A stretch of DNA of 42,633 nt from Ruminococcus sp. (GTDB lineage Bacteria; Bacillota; Clostridia; Oscillospirales; Acutalibacteraceae): NCBI GenBank assembly GCA_017458105.1, contig JAFTGC010000013.1, positions 1-42,633 on the forward strand. The letters run 5' to 3'. Numbering within the stretch: position 1 is the first letter of the stretch; each line of letters opens with the position of its first letter. The notes beneath the pieces are model-generated. The model saw only the letters and a program-made list of their open reading frames with translations. It did no database searches and was not told the DNA's origin. The translations under genes were made by a program, and so were the position numbers. Shown here one piece after another: positions 25,406-33,288 of this stretch.

Positions 25406-25752
25406 CAAAGAATATATATTTTGATTGTGCAATATGCTATTCGGAGCGTTAAAATACACAGCAAATAATAAATTTTATTGTGTAATCTACACTAAGGTTT
25501 GTTCAAAAGTAAACTTTTATTAAGGTTTGTTAAAATTTACTTTGTTTAAGATTGTCAATTATTTTTTAAAAAAAATTTTATAATTAAGCATTCCTACAAA
25601 TCGTATGGATTACATATTTCTTTATAAGAAACAAAATGTTCATAATTTTAAAAAAATCGCATTATTATCAGCTTTTTTAAGCTTTTTGGTTGTTTTAAAA
25701 AATTTTTATTATTTTCAAGAAAAAGCTTGATGTTTTAAAATGAGGTGTCGAT
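25406..25752. other. AT-rich intergenic region upstream of the phosphohexomutase
   Basis: 347 bases with no gene, very AT-rich. It contains an 11-base direct repeat TAAGGTTTGTT at 25493-25503 and 25521-25531 (28-base period) and long A/T tracts. TTGTCA at 25552 and TATAAT at 25579 are 21 bases apart, too far for a good promoter. The region must contain the mutase promoter, but I cannot place it. Confidence 0.5.
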
Positions 25753-27255
25753 ATGTTAAATGATTTTTACAAAAAACTTAAAAGCGGTACGGATATAAGG
25801 GGCGTTGCCTCTGAAGGTGTAGCGAATCAGTCTGTTACACTGACCGATGATGTTGTAAATGCTATTACAAACGGCTTTGTTGTATGGATTACTGAAAAAA
25901 CAGGCAAACTTTCAAGTGAGCTGACCGTTTCGGTCGGCAGAGATTCACGCATCAGCGGTGAGCGTATTGCCGGTATTGTGACAGAAACTCTTAAAAAATT
26001 TGGAATTAAAGTTTTCTATACCGGGCTGTCGTCAACTCCTTCTATGTTTATGACAACTGTTGACCTTGACTGTGACGGTGCAATTCAGATTACTGCTTCA
26101 CACCACCCGTTCAACAGAAACGGACTTAAATTTTTCACACCTGAGGGTGGTCTTGAGGCTGCCGATATTGAGGTTATATTACAGCACGCTCAGGATGCCG
26201 ATTCCGTACAGTATGCTGAGGGTGGTTCAATTGAAAAAATTGATTATATGTCACGCTACAGTGAGCACCTTTGTGATATTATAAAGAAAGGCGTCAATGC
26301 CGAGGATTACGACCATCCTCTTAAAGGCTTTAAGATTGTTGTTGATGCAGGCAACGGTGCAGGCGGTTTTTATGCGGATAAGGTGCTTAGTGTGCTTGGT
26401 GCTGACACCGAAGGTTCGGTTTACCTTGAGCCTGATGGAATGTTTCCTAACCATGTGCCTAATCCGGAGGATAAAGAGGCAATGGATTCGATAAGTAAGG
26501 CTGTTATTGACAGCAAGGCTGACTTAGGAGTAATTTTTGATACAGATGTTGATCGTGGCGGAGCAGTTGATTCTTACGGAAAAGAAATTAACCGCAACCG
26601 ACTGGTTGCCCTCGCGTCTGTTATTGCTCTTGAGGGCAGTGACGGCGGTACGATTGTTACTGATTCTGTTACATCTTCCGGCTTGAAAGAATTTATTGAA
26701 AAAACACTCGGTGGCAAACACTACCGTTACAGACGAGGTTATAAAAATGTTATTGATAAGGGAATTGAGCTAAATAATAACGGCGAATATTGTCCGCTTG
26801 CAATCGAAACCTCCGGCCATGCTGCTATGAAAGAGAACTACTTTCTTGACGACGGTGCATACCTCTGCACAAAAATTATAATTAAGATGGCCCAACTAAA
26901 AAAAGAGGGTAAAACAATAGATATGCTCCTTAAGGATTTGAAAGAGCCTGCCGAAAGTAGGGAAATTCGCTTTAAAATCAAAGAGGATGATTTCCGTGCG
27001 TGTGGTGAAAGAATCATTGCTCAACTCGAGAGTTACGCTGCCGAGCAGTCTGATTGGATTGTTGCCGATGACAACCGAGAGGGCATAAGAGTTTCTTTTG
27101 ATAAAGAAAACGGCGACGGTTGGTTTTTGCTTAGACTTTCTGTTCACGACCCGATTATGCCACTTAATATAGAAAGCGATAGTGTCGGCGGTGTTGATAA
27201 AATTTATGAAAAGTTTAAATCTTTCTTAAAAACAACGGACGGTTTGGAGTTATAA
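25753..27255 (+). CDS. Phosphomannomutase/phosphoglucomutase family protein
   Basis: 500 aa alpha-D-phosphohexomutase. It interconverts hexose 1- and 6-phosphates. The phosphoserine loop is S116 in ITASHHP (the family consensus is TASHNP), the magnesium loop is D263-D265-D267 in IFDTDVDR, and a sugar-binding loop follows with the pattern ETSGHAAMKENYFLDDGAY. A C-terminal phosphate-binding segment is present (DDNREGIRVSF). Family motifs do not tell glucose from mannose specificity. GAGGTG lies 5 bases before the ATG. In a starch degrader, a glucose-1-phosphate to glucose-6-phosphate role is plausible. Confidence 0.92.
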   Translation: MLNDFYKKLKSGTDIRGVASEGVANQSVTLTDDVVNAITNGFVVWITEKTGKLSSELTVSVGRDSRISGERIAGIVTETLKKFGIKVFYTGLSSTPSMFMTTVDLDCDGAIQITASHHPFNRNGLKFFTPEGGLEAADIEVILQHAQDADSVQYAEGGSIEKIDYMSRYSEHLCDIIKKGVNAEDYDHPLKGFKIVVDAGNGAGGFYADKVLSVLGADTEGSVYLEPDGMFPNHVPNPEDKEAMDSISKAVIDSKADLGVIFDTDVDRGGAVDSYGKEINRNRLVALASVIALEGSDGGTIVTDSVTSSGLKEFIEKTLGGKHYRYRRGYKNVIDKGIELNNNGEYCPLAIETSGHAAMKENYFLDDGAYLCTKIIIKMAQLKKEGKTIDMLLKDLKEPAESREIRFKIKEDDFRACGERIIAQLESYAAEQSDWIVADDNREGIRVSFDKENGDGWFLLRLSVHDPIMPLNIESDSVGGVDKIYEKFKSFLKTTDGLEL

Positions 27256-27369
27256 AATTAATAGGTTAGTTGAATTTTTCTTGAGTTTATTATTTATACT
27301 TTTACTGATTGCAGCCAATATATTGGACAAACCTCATTTTTATCAGAAAAATTGCAGAAAATTATCCTA

Positions 27370-27398
27370 TTGCAATATTTTACCTGCTATGTTATAAT
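27370..27398 (+). promoter_or_regulatory. Promoter of the cobalamin-riboswitch transcript
   Basis: TTGCAA (27370-27375) and TATAAT (27393-27398) with a 17-base spacer; start predicted near 27405, immediately before the riboswitch. Confidence 0.7.
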
Positions 27399-27420
27399 TA
27401 TTCTACAAATTAAATAGTAA

Positions 27421-27605
27421 TACCTCGGGGGAAATACGGTGAAAATCCGATGCAACTGCCATTACTGTGATGGGAACATACCCTAAGTCAGATTACCCGA
27501 TGTATTCAGGTTAATTGCTTTTGGGTAAAGAAAAGTTTAGCCGTTGCAGTATGGGATAACTGCGTGTTATGCAAGGTTTAAAGTTTTGTACTTTGGATCA
27601 TTGTC
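27421..27605 (+). promoter_or_regulatory. Cobalamin riboswitch
   Basis: The core matches the cobalamin riboswitch consensus: ACGGTGAAAATCCGATGCAA at 27436-27455, then ACTGTGATGGG, then the B12-box-like AAGTCAGATTACCCGATG at 27485-27502. Downstream hairpins with a GCAGT/AACTGC stem could form the kissing-loop partner. A terminator follows 45 bases later as the expression platform. High B12 is expected to switch off the downstream secreted DUF4430-like protein. Confidence 0.88.
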
Positions 27606-27648
27606 ATTTATACCTTTTATTCCGTATATAATATTTGTAACTGTCAAT

Positions 27649-27685
27649 AAGCTCCTTGCCCGGCGGCAAGGGGCTTTTAATTTTA
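27649..27685 (+). terminator. Riboswitch-controlled terminator
   Basis: A 12-bp stem (27649-27660 with 27665-27676, one G-U pair) is followed by T-rich sequence. It is placed between the aptamer and the coding region, as expected for transcriptional control. A further 9-bp inverted repeat at 27698-27720 lies between it and the gene. Confidence 0.8.
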
Positions 27686-27765
27686 TCAACTGTGGTTTTA
27701 ACATCATTTTATGATGTTAATATAAAATCTGCCGTGCAAACGGTAAATAAAAAGGAGAGATTTCA

Positions 27766-29931
27766 ATGAAGAAAAAGTTACTTTCGGTTCTTCTGGCAGT
27801 GTGCATTGTTATTGTACCGTTTACAGTATTTGCTCAGGAAACCGACAGCGATGATTATGCGGGTTATCTATATTTATCTGTAGAACGCAACACTCTCGGC
27901 CAGGGCTTTATTCGTGAGCCTGAGAAGGTTGGTTACTACGAGGGCGAAAATCTCGCTCAGATTGTACAGAGATACCTCGGTGATGACGCAATTTTTTCAG
28001 GCAGTGATTCATCATTGTACCTTTCAGGTATTAACGATGGCGGTGAACCTGAGGGCTGGACAGAAAAGGATGTTCCTGCTGACATCTACAATTATGTAGA
28101 GGACTATATTGACGAGAGAGAGGACAGCGGTATCCTCGCAGAGCAGGATTACACACCTTTTTCCGGTTATACATTTTCAATTGATAACAACAGTATGAGT
28201 ACCTATGCAAGCAGCGTAGAATTGGGTGACGATACATCAACGGGCTCTGCTTACAAGGACGGTAGTGTTATCCGTATAATGTATACTATTTACGGTTGGG
28301 GCTTTGATGTTGGCTTTGGTTACGAAGGTATGGGATTTGAATGGGAATCATCCAATACATTTGCCGACAGAAGCGAGCTTATCAAGGCTGTTGCTGACAT
28401 CAATGCAAATGGTAAATCCGAAGAGTATGGCAAGGCTTATGATGACGCTGTTGCACTCCTCAGCCAGTGGAATATAACAGAAGATGATATTAATAAAGCT
28501 CTTGACAATCTTAAGGCATCAAAACCTTTTGACGGTTATCTCTATTTTACTGTAGAGCGTAATACCCTTGGTCAGGGTCTTATCCTAGAGCCTGTAAAGG
28601 TTGGTTATTTTGAAGATGAGAGCCTTGCAGCAGTTACCGAGAGAGCTCTCGGCGAGAAAAGCACCTACAAGGGCGACCTCTCTGCCTATTATCTTACAGG
28701 AGTGGTCGATGGCGGTGAGCCTGAAAATTGGACAAAGACAGATATTCCGTCCGATATTTTAAATGCAGTTGGCGGTGCCAATGAAATAGATAAAAGAGCA
28801 GTTGCCGATACACTCTCTTCATTCGATTATTTCAGCCAGTCCGGCTATATGTTTACAGTTGACAATACAAGTTTAAATGCGGGTGCAGGTTCAATCTACC
28901 TTGGTGAGGATAGTTCCAAAGGAAATTGTTTTGAAGACGACAGCGTTGTTCGTGTTATGTATACCGTTTACGGTTGGGGCGAAGATGTTGGAGTTAGTTT
29001 TGGATATTTCAAGTTTGATACAACCAATACTTTTGCCGACAGAAGCGAACTTATCAAGGCTGTTGCTGACATAAATTACGAGGGTACTTCGGCAAATTAT
29101 GGTGAGGCATATACATATTCCGTAAAGCTCCTCAACACTTGGAATGTATCAGAAGAAGAGATTGATACAGCACTTTACGCACTTCAAAATTCGGATAAGC
29201 AAACCACTACAACAGCTTCTGTTCCTACAGAAACAACTGCTACAGAAACAGCAACTATTGAAACAAAACCTAGCGTAACAACTGAACCTGTTGTTACAAC
29301 AACCGAGCCTGTTGCTACAGAGTCAACTCCTACAGAAACAACAGCTGTTGTTCCAACTCAGCCTACAACAAAGACAACTGTTCCTACAGCACCTACAACA
29401 AAGAAGGTTAAGGCTACAAAACTTACACTTAATAAGTATAATAAGACACTCAATGCCGGCAAAACATTTAAACTCACGGCTACAGTTAAGCCTACCAACG
29501 CAACAAACAAGGCTGTCAGCTTTACTACAAAGAACAAAAATGTTGTTACAGTCACCGCTAAAGGTAAGGTTACAGCTAAGGCAAAGGGTACAACTTATGT
29601 AACAGTAAAGACAAAGGACGGCTCTAATCTTTCTGCAAAATGTAAATTTACAGTTAAACAGCCTGTTAAGAAAATTGTCATCAAAAAAGGCAAAAAGAAT
29701 GTAACAGGTAAAACTATCACACTCAAAAAGGGTGGTAAATTAACGCTTAAAGCGACTGTTTCTCCATCAAACGCCAACAAGAAAACTGTAAAATGGTCAA
29801 CATCAAGAAAAAATGTTGCCACAGTTAAAAATGGCAAGGTTACAGCCAAAAGCAAAGGTAAAACCGTAATTAAGGCTGTATCAACTGACGGTTCTAATAA
29901 ATCAGCAAAGGTTACTGTTAAGGTAAAGTAA
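27766..29931 (+). CDS. Secreted protein with two DUF4430-like repeats and two BIG2 domains; probable corrinoid-binding surface protein
   Basis: 721 aa. A signal peptide (1-23, ending VFA) precedes two homologous repeats of about 220 residues (32-250 and 256-475). Each has a beta-rich part beginning YLYxxVERNTLGQG and a DUF4430-like part (SGYxFxxDN...DGSVIRIMYTIYGWG), then a helical NTFADRSELIKAVADIN segment. A Thr/Pro-rich linker (about 476-560) and two bacterial Ig-like (BIG2) domains of very basic composition finish the protein. No anchor is visible; the lysine-rich BIG2 domains may bind wall polymers. DUF4430 is the transcobalamin C-terminal-like domain family. With the riboswitch directly upstream, cobalamin capture is the best inference. 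GGAG precedes the ATG. Confidence 0.85.
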   Translation: MKKKLLSVLLAVCIVIVPFTVFAQETDSDDYAGYLYLSVERNTLGQGFIREPEKVGYYEGENLAQIVQRYLGDDAIFSGSDSSLYLSGINDGGEPEGWTEKDVPADIYNYVEDYIDEREDSGILAEQDYTPFSGYTFSIDNNSMSTYASSVELGDDTSTGSAYKDGSVIRIMYTIYGWGFDVGFGYEGMGFEWESSNTFADRSELIKAVADINANGKSEEYGKAYDDAVALLSQWNITEDDINKALDNLKASKPFDGYLYFTVERNTLGQGLILEPVKVGYFEDESLAAVTERALGEKSTYKGDLSAYYLTGVVDGGEPENWTKTDIPSDILNAVGGANEIDKRAVADTLSSFDYFSQSGYMFTVDNTSLNAGAGSIYLGEDSSKGNCFEDDSVVRVMYTVYGWGEDVGVSFGYFKFDTTNTFADRSELIKAVADINYEGTSANYGEAYTYSVKLLNTWNVSEEEIDTALYALQNSDKQTTTTASVPTETTATETATIETKPSVTTEPVVTTTEPVATESTPTETTAVVPTQPTTKTTVPTAPTTKKVKATKLTLNKYNKTLNAGKTFKLTATVKPTNATNKAVSFTTKNKNVVTVTAKGKVTAKAKGTTYVTVKTKDGSNLSAKCKFTVKQPVKKIVIKKGKKNVTGKTITLKKGGKLTLKATVSPSNANKKTVKWSTSRKNVATVKNGKVTAKSKGKTVIKAVSTDGSNKSAKVTVKVK
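27859..29190 (+). repeat. Tandem internal duplication (two repeats of about 660 bp)
   Basis: Repeat 1 (about 27859-28515) and repeat 2 (about 28531-29190) encode homologous 220-residue units. Blocks such as the one encoding ADRSELIKAVADIN (about 28360-28405 and 29035-29080) are almost identical in DNA, showing fairly recent duplication or gene conversion. Confidence 0.8.
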
Positions 29932-29945
29932 TCTTATAATCAAAA

Positions 29946-29977
29946 AATGCACCCATTGCACTTGCTATGGGTGCATT
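29946..29977. terminator. Hairpin between the DUF4430-BIG2 gene and the next gene cluster
   Basis: A perfect 11-bp stem (29946-29956 with 29967-29977) begins 15 bases after the stop codon. A T-run follows only on the minus strand (six T). On the plus strand it is probably an mRNA 3'-end or partial terminator. Confidence 0.5.
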
Positions 29978-29990
29978 ACGGTATTATAAT
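29962..29990 (+). promoter_or_regulatory. Possible promoter of the cobalamin-uptake cluster
   Basis: TTGCTA (29962-29967) and TATAAT (29985-29990) with a 17-base spacer. The predicted start (about 29997) would coincide with the 5' arm of a leader hairpin (29997-30007 with 30031-30041, one mismatch). Confidence 0.5.
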
Positions 29991-30066
29991 ATATTGTGCT
30001 GACTTCCGACACAATATGGTATGTTATGTGGGAAATCAGCATATTCGGCAAAATTTGGAGGTTAAA

Positions 30067-30336
30067 TTGGATAATTTAACAAAAGAACAGTGCGTTGTGC
30101 TCATAAATAAAAAATTCAGAATATTAGGACGCTTACCCAAAAAATCTGACTTTGACCCTTACACTGTTATGATGATAAAGTCCCACCTCGGTCCTTGGCC
30201 GAGGGCTTTGGAAGAAGCAGGCATAAAACCCAAACGGGACGACGGTTATTTTGAACGCAAACAAGCAAAGCGTGAACGCAACAAGCAACGCAAAAGAGGA
30301 TATAACAATGATAAAATTTCTGAAAACGATAAATAA
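30067..30336 (+). CDS. Small basic protein with an HNH-endonuclease-associated-repeat-like motif
   Basis: 89 aa. GGAGG lies 5 bases before a TTG at 30067, the best supported start; an open frame runs further upstream but crosses the leader. The centre reads KFRILGRLPKKSDFDPYTVM, then MIKSHLGPWPRALEEAGIKP. This resembles the homing-endonuclease-associated repeat (G-R-x-P-x-x-x-D-F-D...F-G-s-W-x-x-A-L-x-x-A-G), a small helical DNA-binding unit. A strongly basic tail (KRERNKQRKRG) follows. It overlaps the next gene by 29 bases. A nucleic-acid-binding regulator for the cluster is possible; the function is not known. Confidence 0.7.
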   Translation: MDNLTKEQCVVLINKKFRILGRLPKKSDFDPYTVMMIKSHLGPWPRALEEAGIKPKRDDGYFERKQAKRERNKQRKRGYNNDKISENDK

Positions 30337-31855
30337 TTTAATCTCAATCTTGCTTGTTGTAACTATTACAGCGGGATTTTTTGCAGAGAATATAACTGCT
30401 GTTCAGGTTAGTTACAAAACAGCAATACAGCAGACTGCTAAACTGTTTTTATCTCAATCTGTGCCGACAAGCGGAACAACAGACGGGGAATGGAAGTTGA
30501 TAGGGCTTGTGCGTTCAGATGTTGATGTTCCTAAAAGCTATACCGATGGTTACTACAGCAATGTTTCAAAAATAGTTGAGGAAGCAAAGGGCGAGCTATC
30601 CACCCGAAAATACACTGAATATTCAAGGGCAATTCTCGGCATTACTGCAACGGGCAGAGATGCACGCTCGGTGTCAGGTTATGACCTAGTCAGCCCCCTT
30701 GCTGACTACGAAAAAGTAACCACACAAACTATAAACGGCACGGCATGGGCACTTATTGCACTTGACAGTAACAATTACGATATTCCTAAAACCAACGCTA
30801 AAACTCAAACAACCAGAAGTCTGCTTGTTCAGCACATAATTAACGGACAGTTTGATGACGGTGGCTGGGCAATAATGGGCAGTAAGGGTGATATTGACAT
30901 TACGGCAATGATAATTACTTCGCTTGCTCCTTATTATAAAGAAAACTCGGTTGTCAAGGCGTCGGTTGATAGGGGCGTACAGTTTTTAAGTAAAAATCAA
31001 AATGACAGCGGAGCTTACACAAGCTGGGGAATAGACAGCTCTGAGAGTATATCTCAAACTATAGTTGCCCTCTGTGCACTCGGCATTAATCCAAATACCG
31101 ACAGTCGGTTTATAAAAAACGGTAACAGTCTTGTGGAAGCATTGCTGAAATTTTACACCGACGGCGGGGGTTTCAGCCATACAAAGGGTGACAGGTACAA
31201 TCAGATTTCGGCAGAGCAGGGTTTGTATGCACTGGTTGCCTATCAGCGTTTCCTGGAGGGTAAGACTTCACTTTTTGATATGACAGATTTATATACCAAA
31301 CCTAAGGATACTAAAAATGAAATATCGTCAAAACCTACAGTCCATTCAACAACAGAACATATTTCTGTAACAGAAAAAAACAAGTCAAAAAATTCTAAAT
31401 CCACAAAAAGTAAATCAAGTAAGAGCAATAATTCCAATAAAAATTCTGCACATACTTCTTCCGCAAAATCCTCAGATTCGGACAGCGTCAGCTCTTCATC
31501 TGTTGAAAAAAGGTCTGAAATAAACGACATCGTAACATCTTCGACTGAGCCGTATGCTTCCGGCAAAAAACAGACGGATAAACCTAACGACAGCACCGAA
31601 AACAGTAGTCAAAGTTCAACCGAAAAAAATTCCCCAAAAAATACGACAGAGAAAACAATTGAAAAAAACAGTGACAATAATACAAAACCAGTGCTTAAAG
31701 AAAATTCATTGGAAAATTTTGAAAAAAATAGTGTTGTCGAAAATACAAACAGACGCAAAACCATAATATTTATAATTCTGGCTGTATTAGCTTTGGCTAT
31801 TGTTGCGTTTCTGATAATTAAATTCAAAAAATCTAAAAAAAGCGATAAAACATAG
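30308..31855 (+). CDS. Membrane-anchored alpha/alpha-barrel-like protein (prenyltransferase-repeat/intrinsic-factor alpha-domain-like)
   Basis: 515 aa. A signal peptide (1-33) precedes about 300 residues with terpenoid-cyclase/prenyltransferase-type repeats: NGTAWALIALDS, DDGGWAIMG then DIDITAMIITSLAPY, SGAYTSWGIDSSESISQTIVALCALG, DGGGFSHTKGD then AEQGLYALVAYQRF. The G-G-W/F...D-x-x-x-T-A-x-x-x-x-A-L pattern is also that of the N-terminal alpha6/alpha6 barrel of intrinsic factor and transcobalamin. A Ser/Lys-rich linker (about 340-480) reaches a C-terminal transmembrane helix and lysine tail, so the barrel is displayed outside the membrane. ATG at 30308 has AGAGGA upstream. It lies 4 bases before the DUF4430 gene. 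Confidence 0.85.
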   Translation: MIKFLKTINNLISILLVVTITAGFFAENITAVQVSYKTAIQQTAKLFLSQSVPTSGTTDGEWKLIGLVRSDVDVPKSYTDGYYSNVSKIVEEAKGELSTRKYTEYSRAILGITATGRDARSVSGYDLVSPLADYEKVTTQTINGTAWALIALDSNNYDIPKTNAKTQTTRSLLVQHIINGQFDDGGWAIMGSKGDIDITAMIITSLAPYYKENSVVKASVDRGVQFLSKNQNDSGAYTSWGIDSSESISQTIVALCALGINPNTDSRFIKNGNSLVEALLKFYTDGGGFSHTKGDRYNQISAEQGLYALVAYQRFLEGKTSLFDMTDLYTKPKDTKNEISSKPTVHSTTEHISVTEKNKSKNSKSTKSKSSKSNNSNKNSAHTSSAKSSDSDSVSSSSVEKRSEINDIVTSSTEPYASGKKQTDKPNDSTENSSQSSTEKNSPKNTTEKTIEKNSDNNTKPVLKENSLENFEKNSVVENTNRRKTIIFIILAVLALAIVAFLIIKFKKSKKSDKT

Positions 31856-31859
31856 AATA

Positions 31860-32405
31860 ATGAAAAAAGATATAATGGCAATTTTTGCTGTGGTAATAAT
31901 TGTAATTGTTTTGATTATGGGTACAGACTTCCAGACTGTGGAGGAGTATTACCTCACCCATACAGAGGACATAACCGATGACAGCAAAACTGTATTTATG
32001 ACAATAGAATGTAAAACCATACTAGACAATATGGAACAACTTGAGCCAAATTTGGAGGAGTTTGTGCCTGAAAACGGTGTTATTCTTAAACGCACGGAGT
32101 ATGTTCTTCGTGAGGGTGACACTGCCTTTGATATGCTTGAGCGTGTTACCAAAAGCAATAAAATAAGCATGGAATACAGCGGCAGTGATTCTAATCAATA
32201 CGGTACAGCCTATATTGAGGGGATAAACTATCTTTATGAATTTTCTTGCGGAGAATTATCAGGTTGGATGTACAGCGTCAACGGCGAGTTCCCACGCTAT
32301 GGATGTTCAGCCTATAAACTGAAAGACGGCGACGAAATTGTTTGGAGCTACACCTGTGACCTTGGCAGGGACGTGGGCTGTGAATGGGAGGGTACTTATG
32401 AATAA
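31860..32405 (+). CDS. Membrane-anchored DUF4430 (transcobalamin C-terminal-like) protein
   Basis: 181 aa. One N-terminal transmembrane signal-anchor (MKKDIMAIFAVVIIVIVLIM) is followed by an extracellular DUF4430 domain: FMTIECKTIL near residue 40, LREGDTAFDMLERV, YGTAYIEGINYLYEF, then LSGWMYSVNGEFPRYGCSAY and LKDGDEIVWSYTCDLGRDVG. In intrinsic factor and transcobalamin this fold is the beta domain that closes over cobalamin bound to the alpha barrel. The barrel-like protein is encoded 4 bases upstream, so the two could form a split two-part receptor. There is no clear ribosome-binding site; translation is probably coupled. It overlaps ecfT by 8 bases. Confidence 0.88.
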   Translation: MKKDIMAIFAVVIIVIVLIMGTDFQTVEEYYLTHTEDITDDSKTVFMTIECKTILDNMEQLEPNLEEFVPENGVILKRTEYVLREGDTAFDMLERVTKSNKISMEYSGSDSNQYGTAYIEGINYLYEFSCGELSGWMYSVNGEFPRYGCSAYKLKDGDEIVWSYTCDLGRDVGCEWEGTYE

Positions 32406-33288
32406 TAACAGTGCGTTTGCAGCTATTCATCCAATGGTACTGTTGCTTTATTTCATTGGGGAAATAGTAATAACTATGTTCAGCAGTGACCCTGTGGTTT
32501 TGCTCTGCTCGTTTGTCGGCTCGGTGTTGCTTTTTGCCATGCTCAGCAGTTTAAAGCAGTTTTTATCCGACCTTGCATTTTATCTTCCTATGTTGGTTTT
32601 AATAGCCGTTATAAACCCGCTTTTTTCGCACAACGGAGTTACTCCTCTGTTTTTTATGAACGGCAACGCTGTTACACTTGAGGCAATTTTGTACGGTTTC
32701 GATATTTCGCTTATGCTGATTTCGGTGGTGTATTGGTGCAAGTGTTTTAGTATAGTTATGACAACCGATAAATTTCTTTACCTTTTTGGCAGAGCAGTGC
32801 CTAAACTTTCGCTTGTACTTTCAATGGCACTTAGGTTTATTCCTCTTTTTCGACGCAAGCTGAAAGAATTCAGAGCGGTTCAAGGTGCTGTGGGGCTATA
32901 CTCGCAAAAGGGATTTGTAAACAAAATTGCAAGCGAACTAAAGGTTTTTTCAGCACTGATTGGTTGGGCGTTGGAAAACTCCGCCGATACGGCAAATTCC
33001 ATGAAGGCAAGGGGTTACGGTCTAAAGGGCAGAACACACTTTTCGCTTTTTAAATTCAGGGTCGGCGACATTATTTTTTTGATTTTTTCAGCAGTATTTT
33101 TTGTTGTTACAACTGCCGGTATAGCTGTTGGTCTTACTGATTTTTATTTTTATCCAAGAGTTGCAAAACTATGCTTTGACAGTTTAAAAACTGCGGTGTA
33201 TTCGGCATTTTTTGTTCTTTCGGTTATGCCGTTTGTTGTTCAGCTAAGGGAGGTTGTTGTATGGAAATACTCAGTGTCAAAAATTTAA
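32398..33288 (+). CDS. ecfT: ECF transporter transmembrane component EcfT
   Basis: 296 aa, CbiQ/EcfT family. Multiple hydrophobic helices are followed by the coupling helices that grip the ATPases, with the family motif SMALRFIPLFRRKLKEFRAV and NSMKARGYGLKGR (Ala-Arg-Gly signature). ATG at 32398 has GGGAGG 6 bases upstream and lies inside the end of the DUF4430 gene. The next gene, the fused ATPase, overlaps it by 28 bases. Its presence as part of a cobalamin cluster suggests a dedicated (group I) rather than a shared module. Confidence 0.93.
   Translation: MNNNSAFAAIHPMVLLLYFIGEIVITMFSSDPVVLLCSFVGSVLLFAMLSSLKQFLSDLAFYLPMLVLIAVINPLFSHNGVTPLFFMNGNAVTLEAILYGFDISLMLISVVYWCKCFSIVMTTDKFLYLFGRAVPKLSLVLSMALRFIPLFRRKLKEFRAVQGAVGLYSQKGFVNKIASELKVFSALIGWALENSADTANSMKARGYGLKGRTHFSLFKFRVGDIIFLIFSAVFFVVTTAGIAVGLTDFYFYPRVAKLCFDSLKTAVYSAFFVLSVMPFVVQLREVVVWKYSVSKI

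Noticed and set aside
29291-29602. 103-codon Leu/Gln-rich frame inside the DUF4430-BIG2 gene
   Set aside because: It is a frame-shifted reading of the Thr/Pro linker and BIG2 coding sequence.
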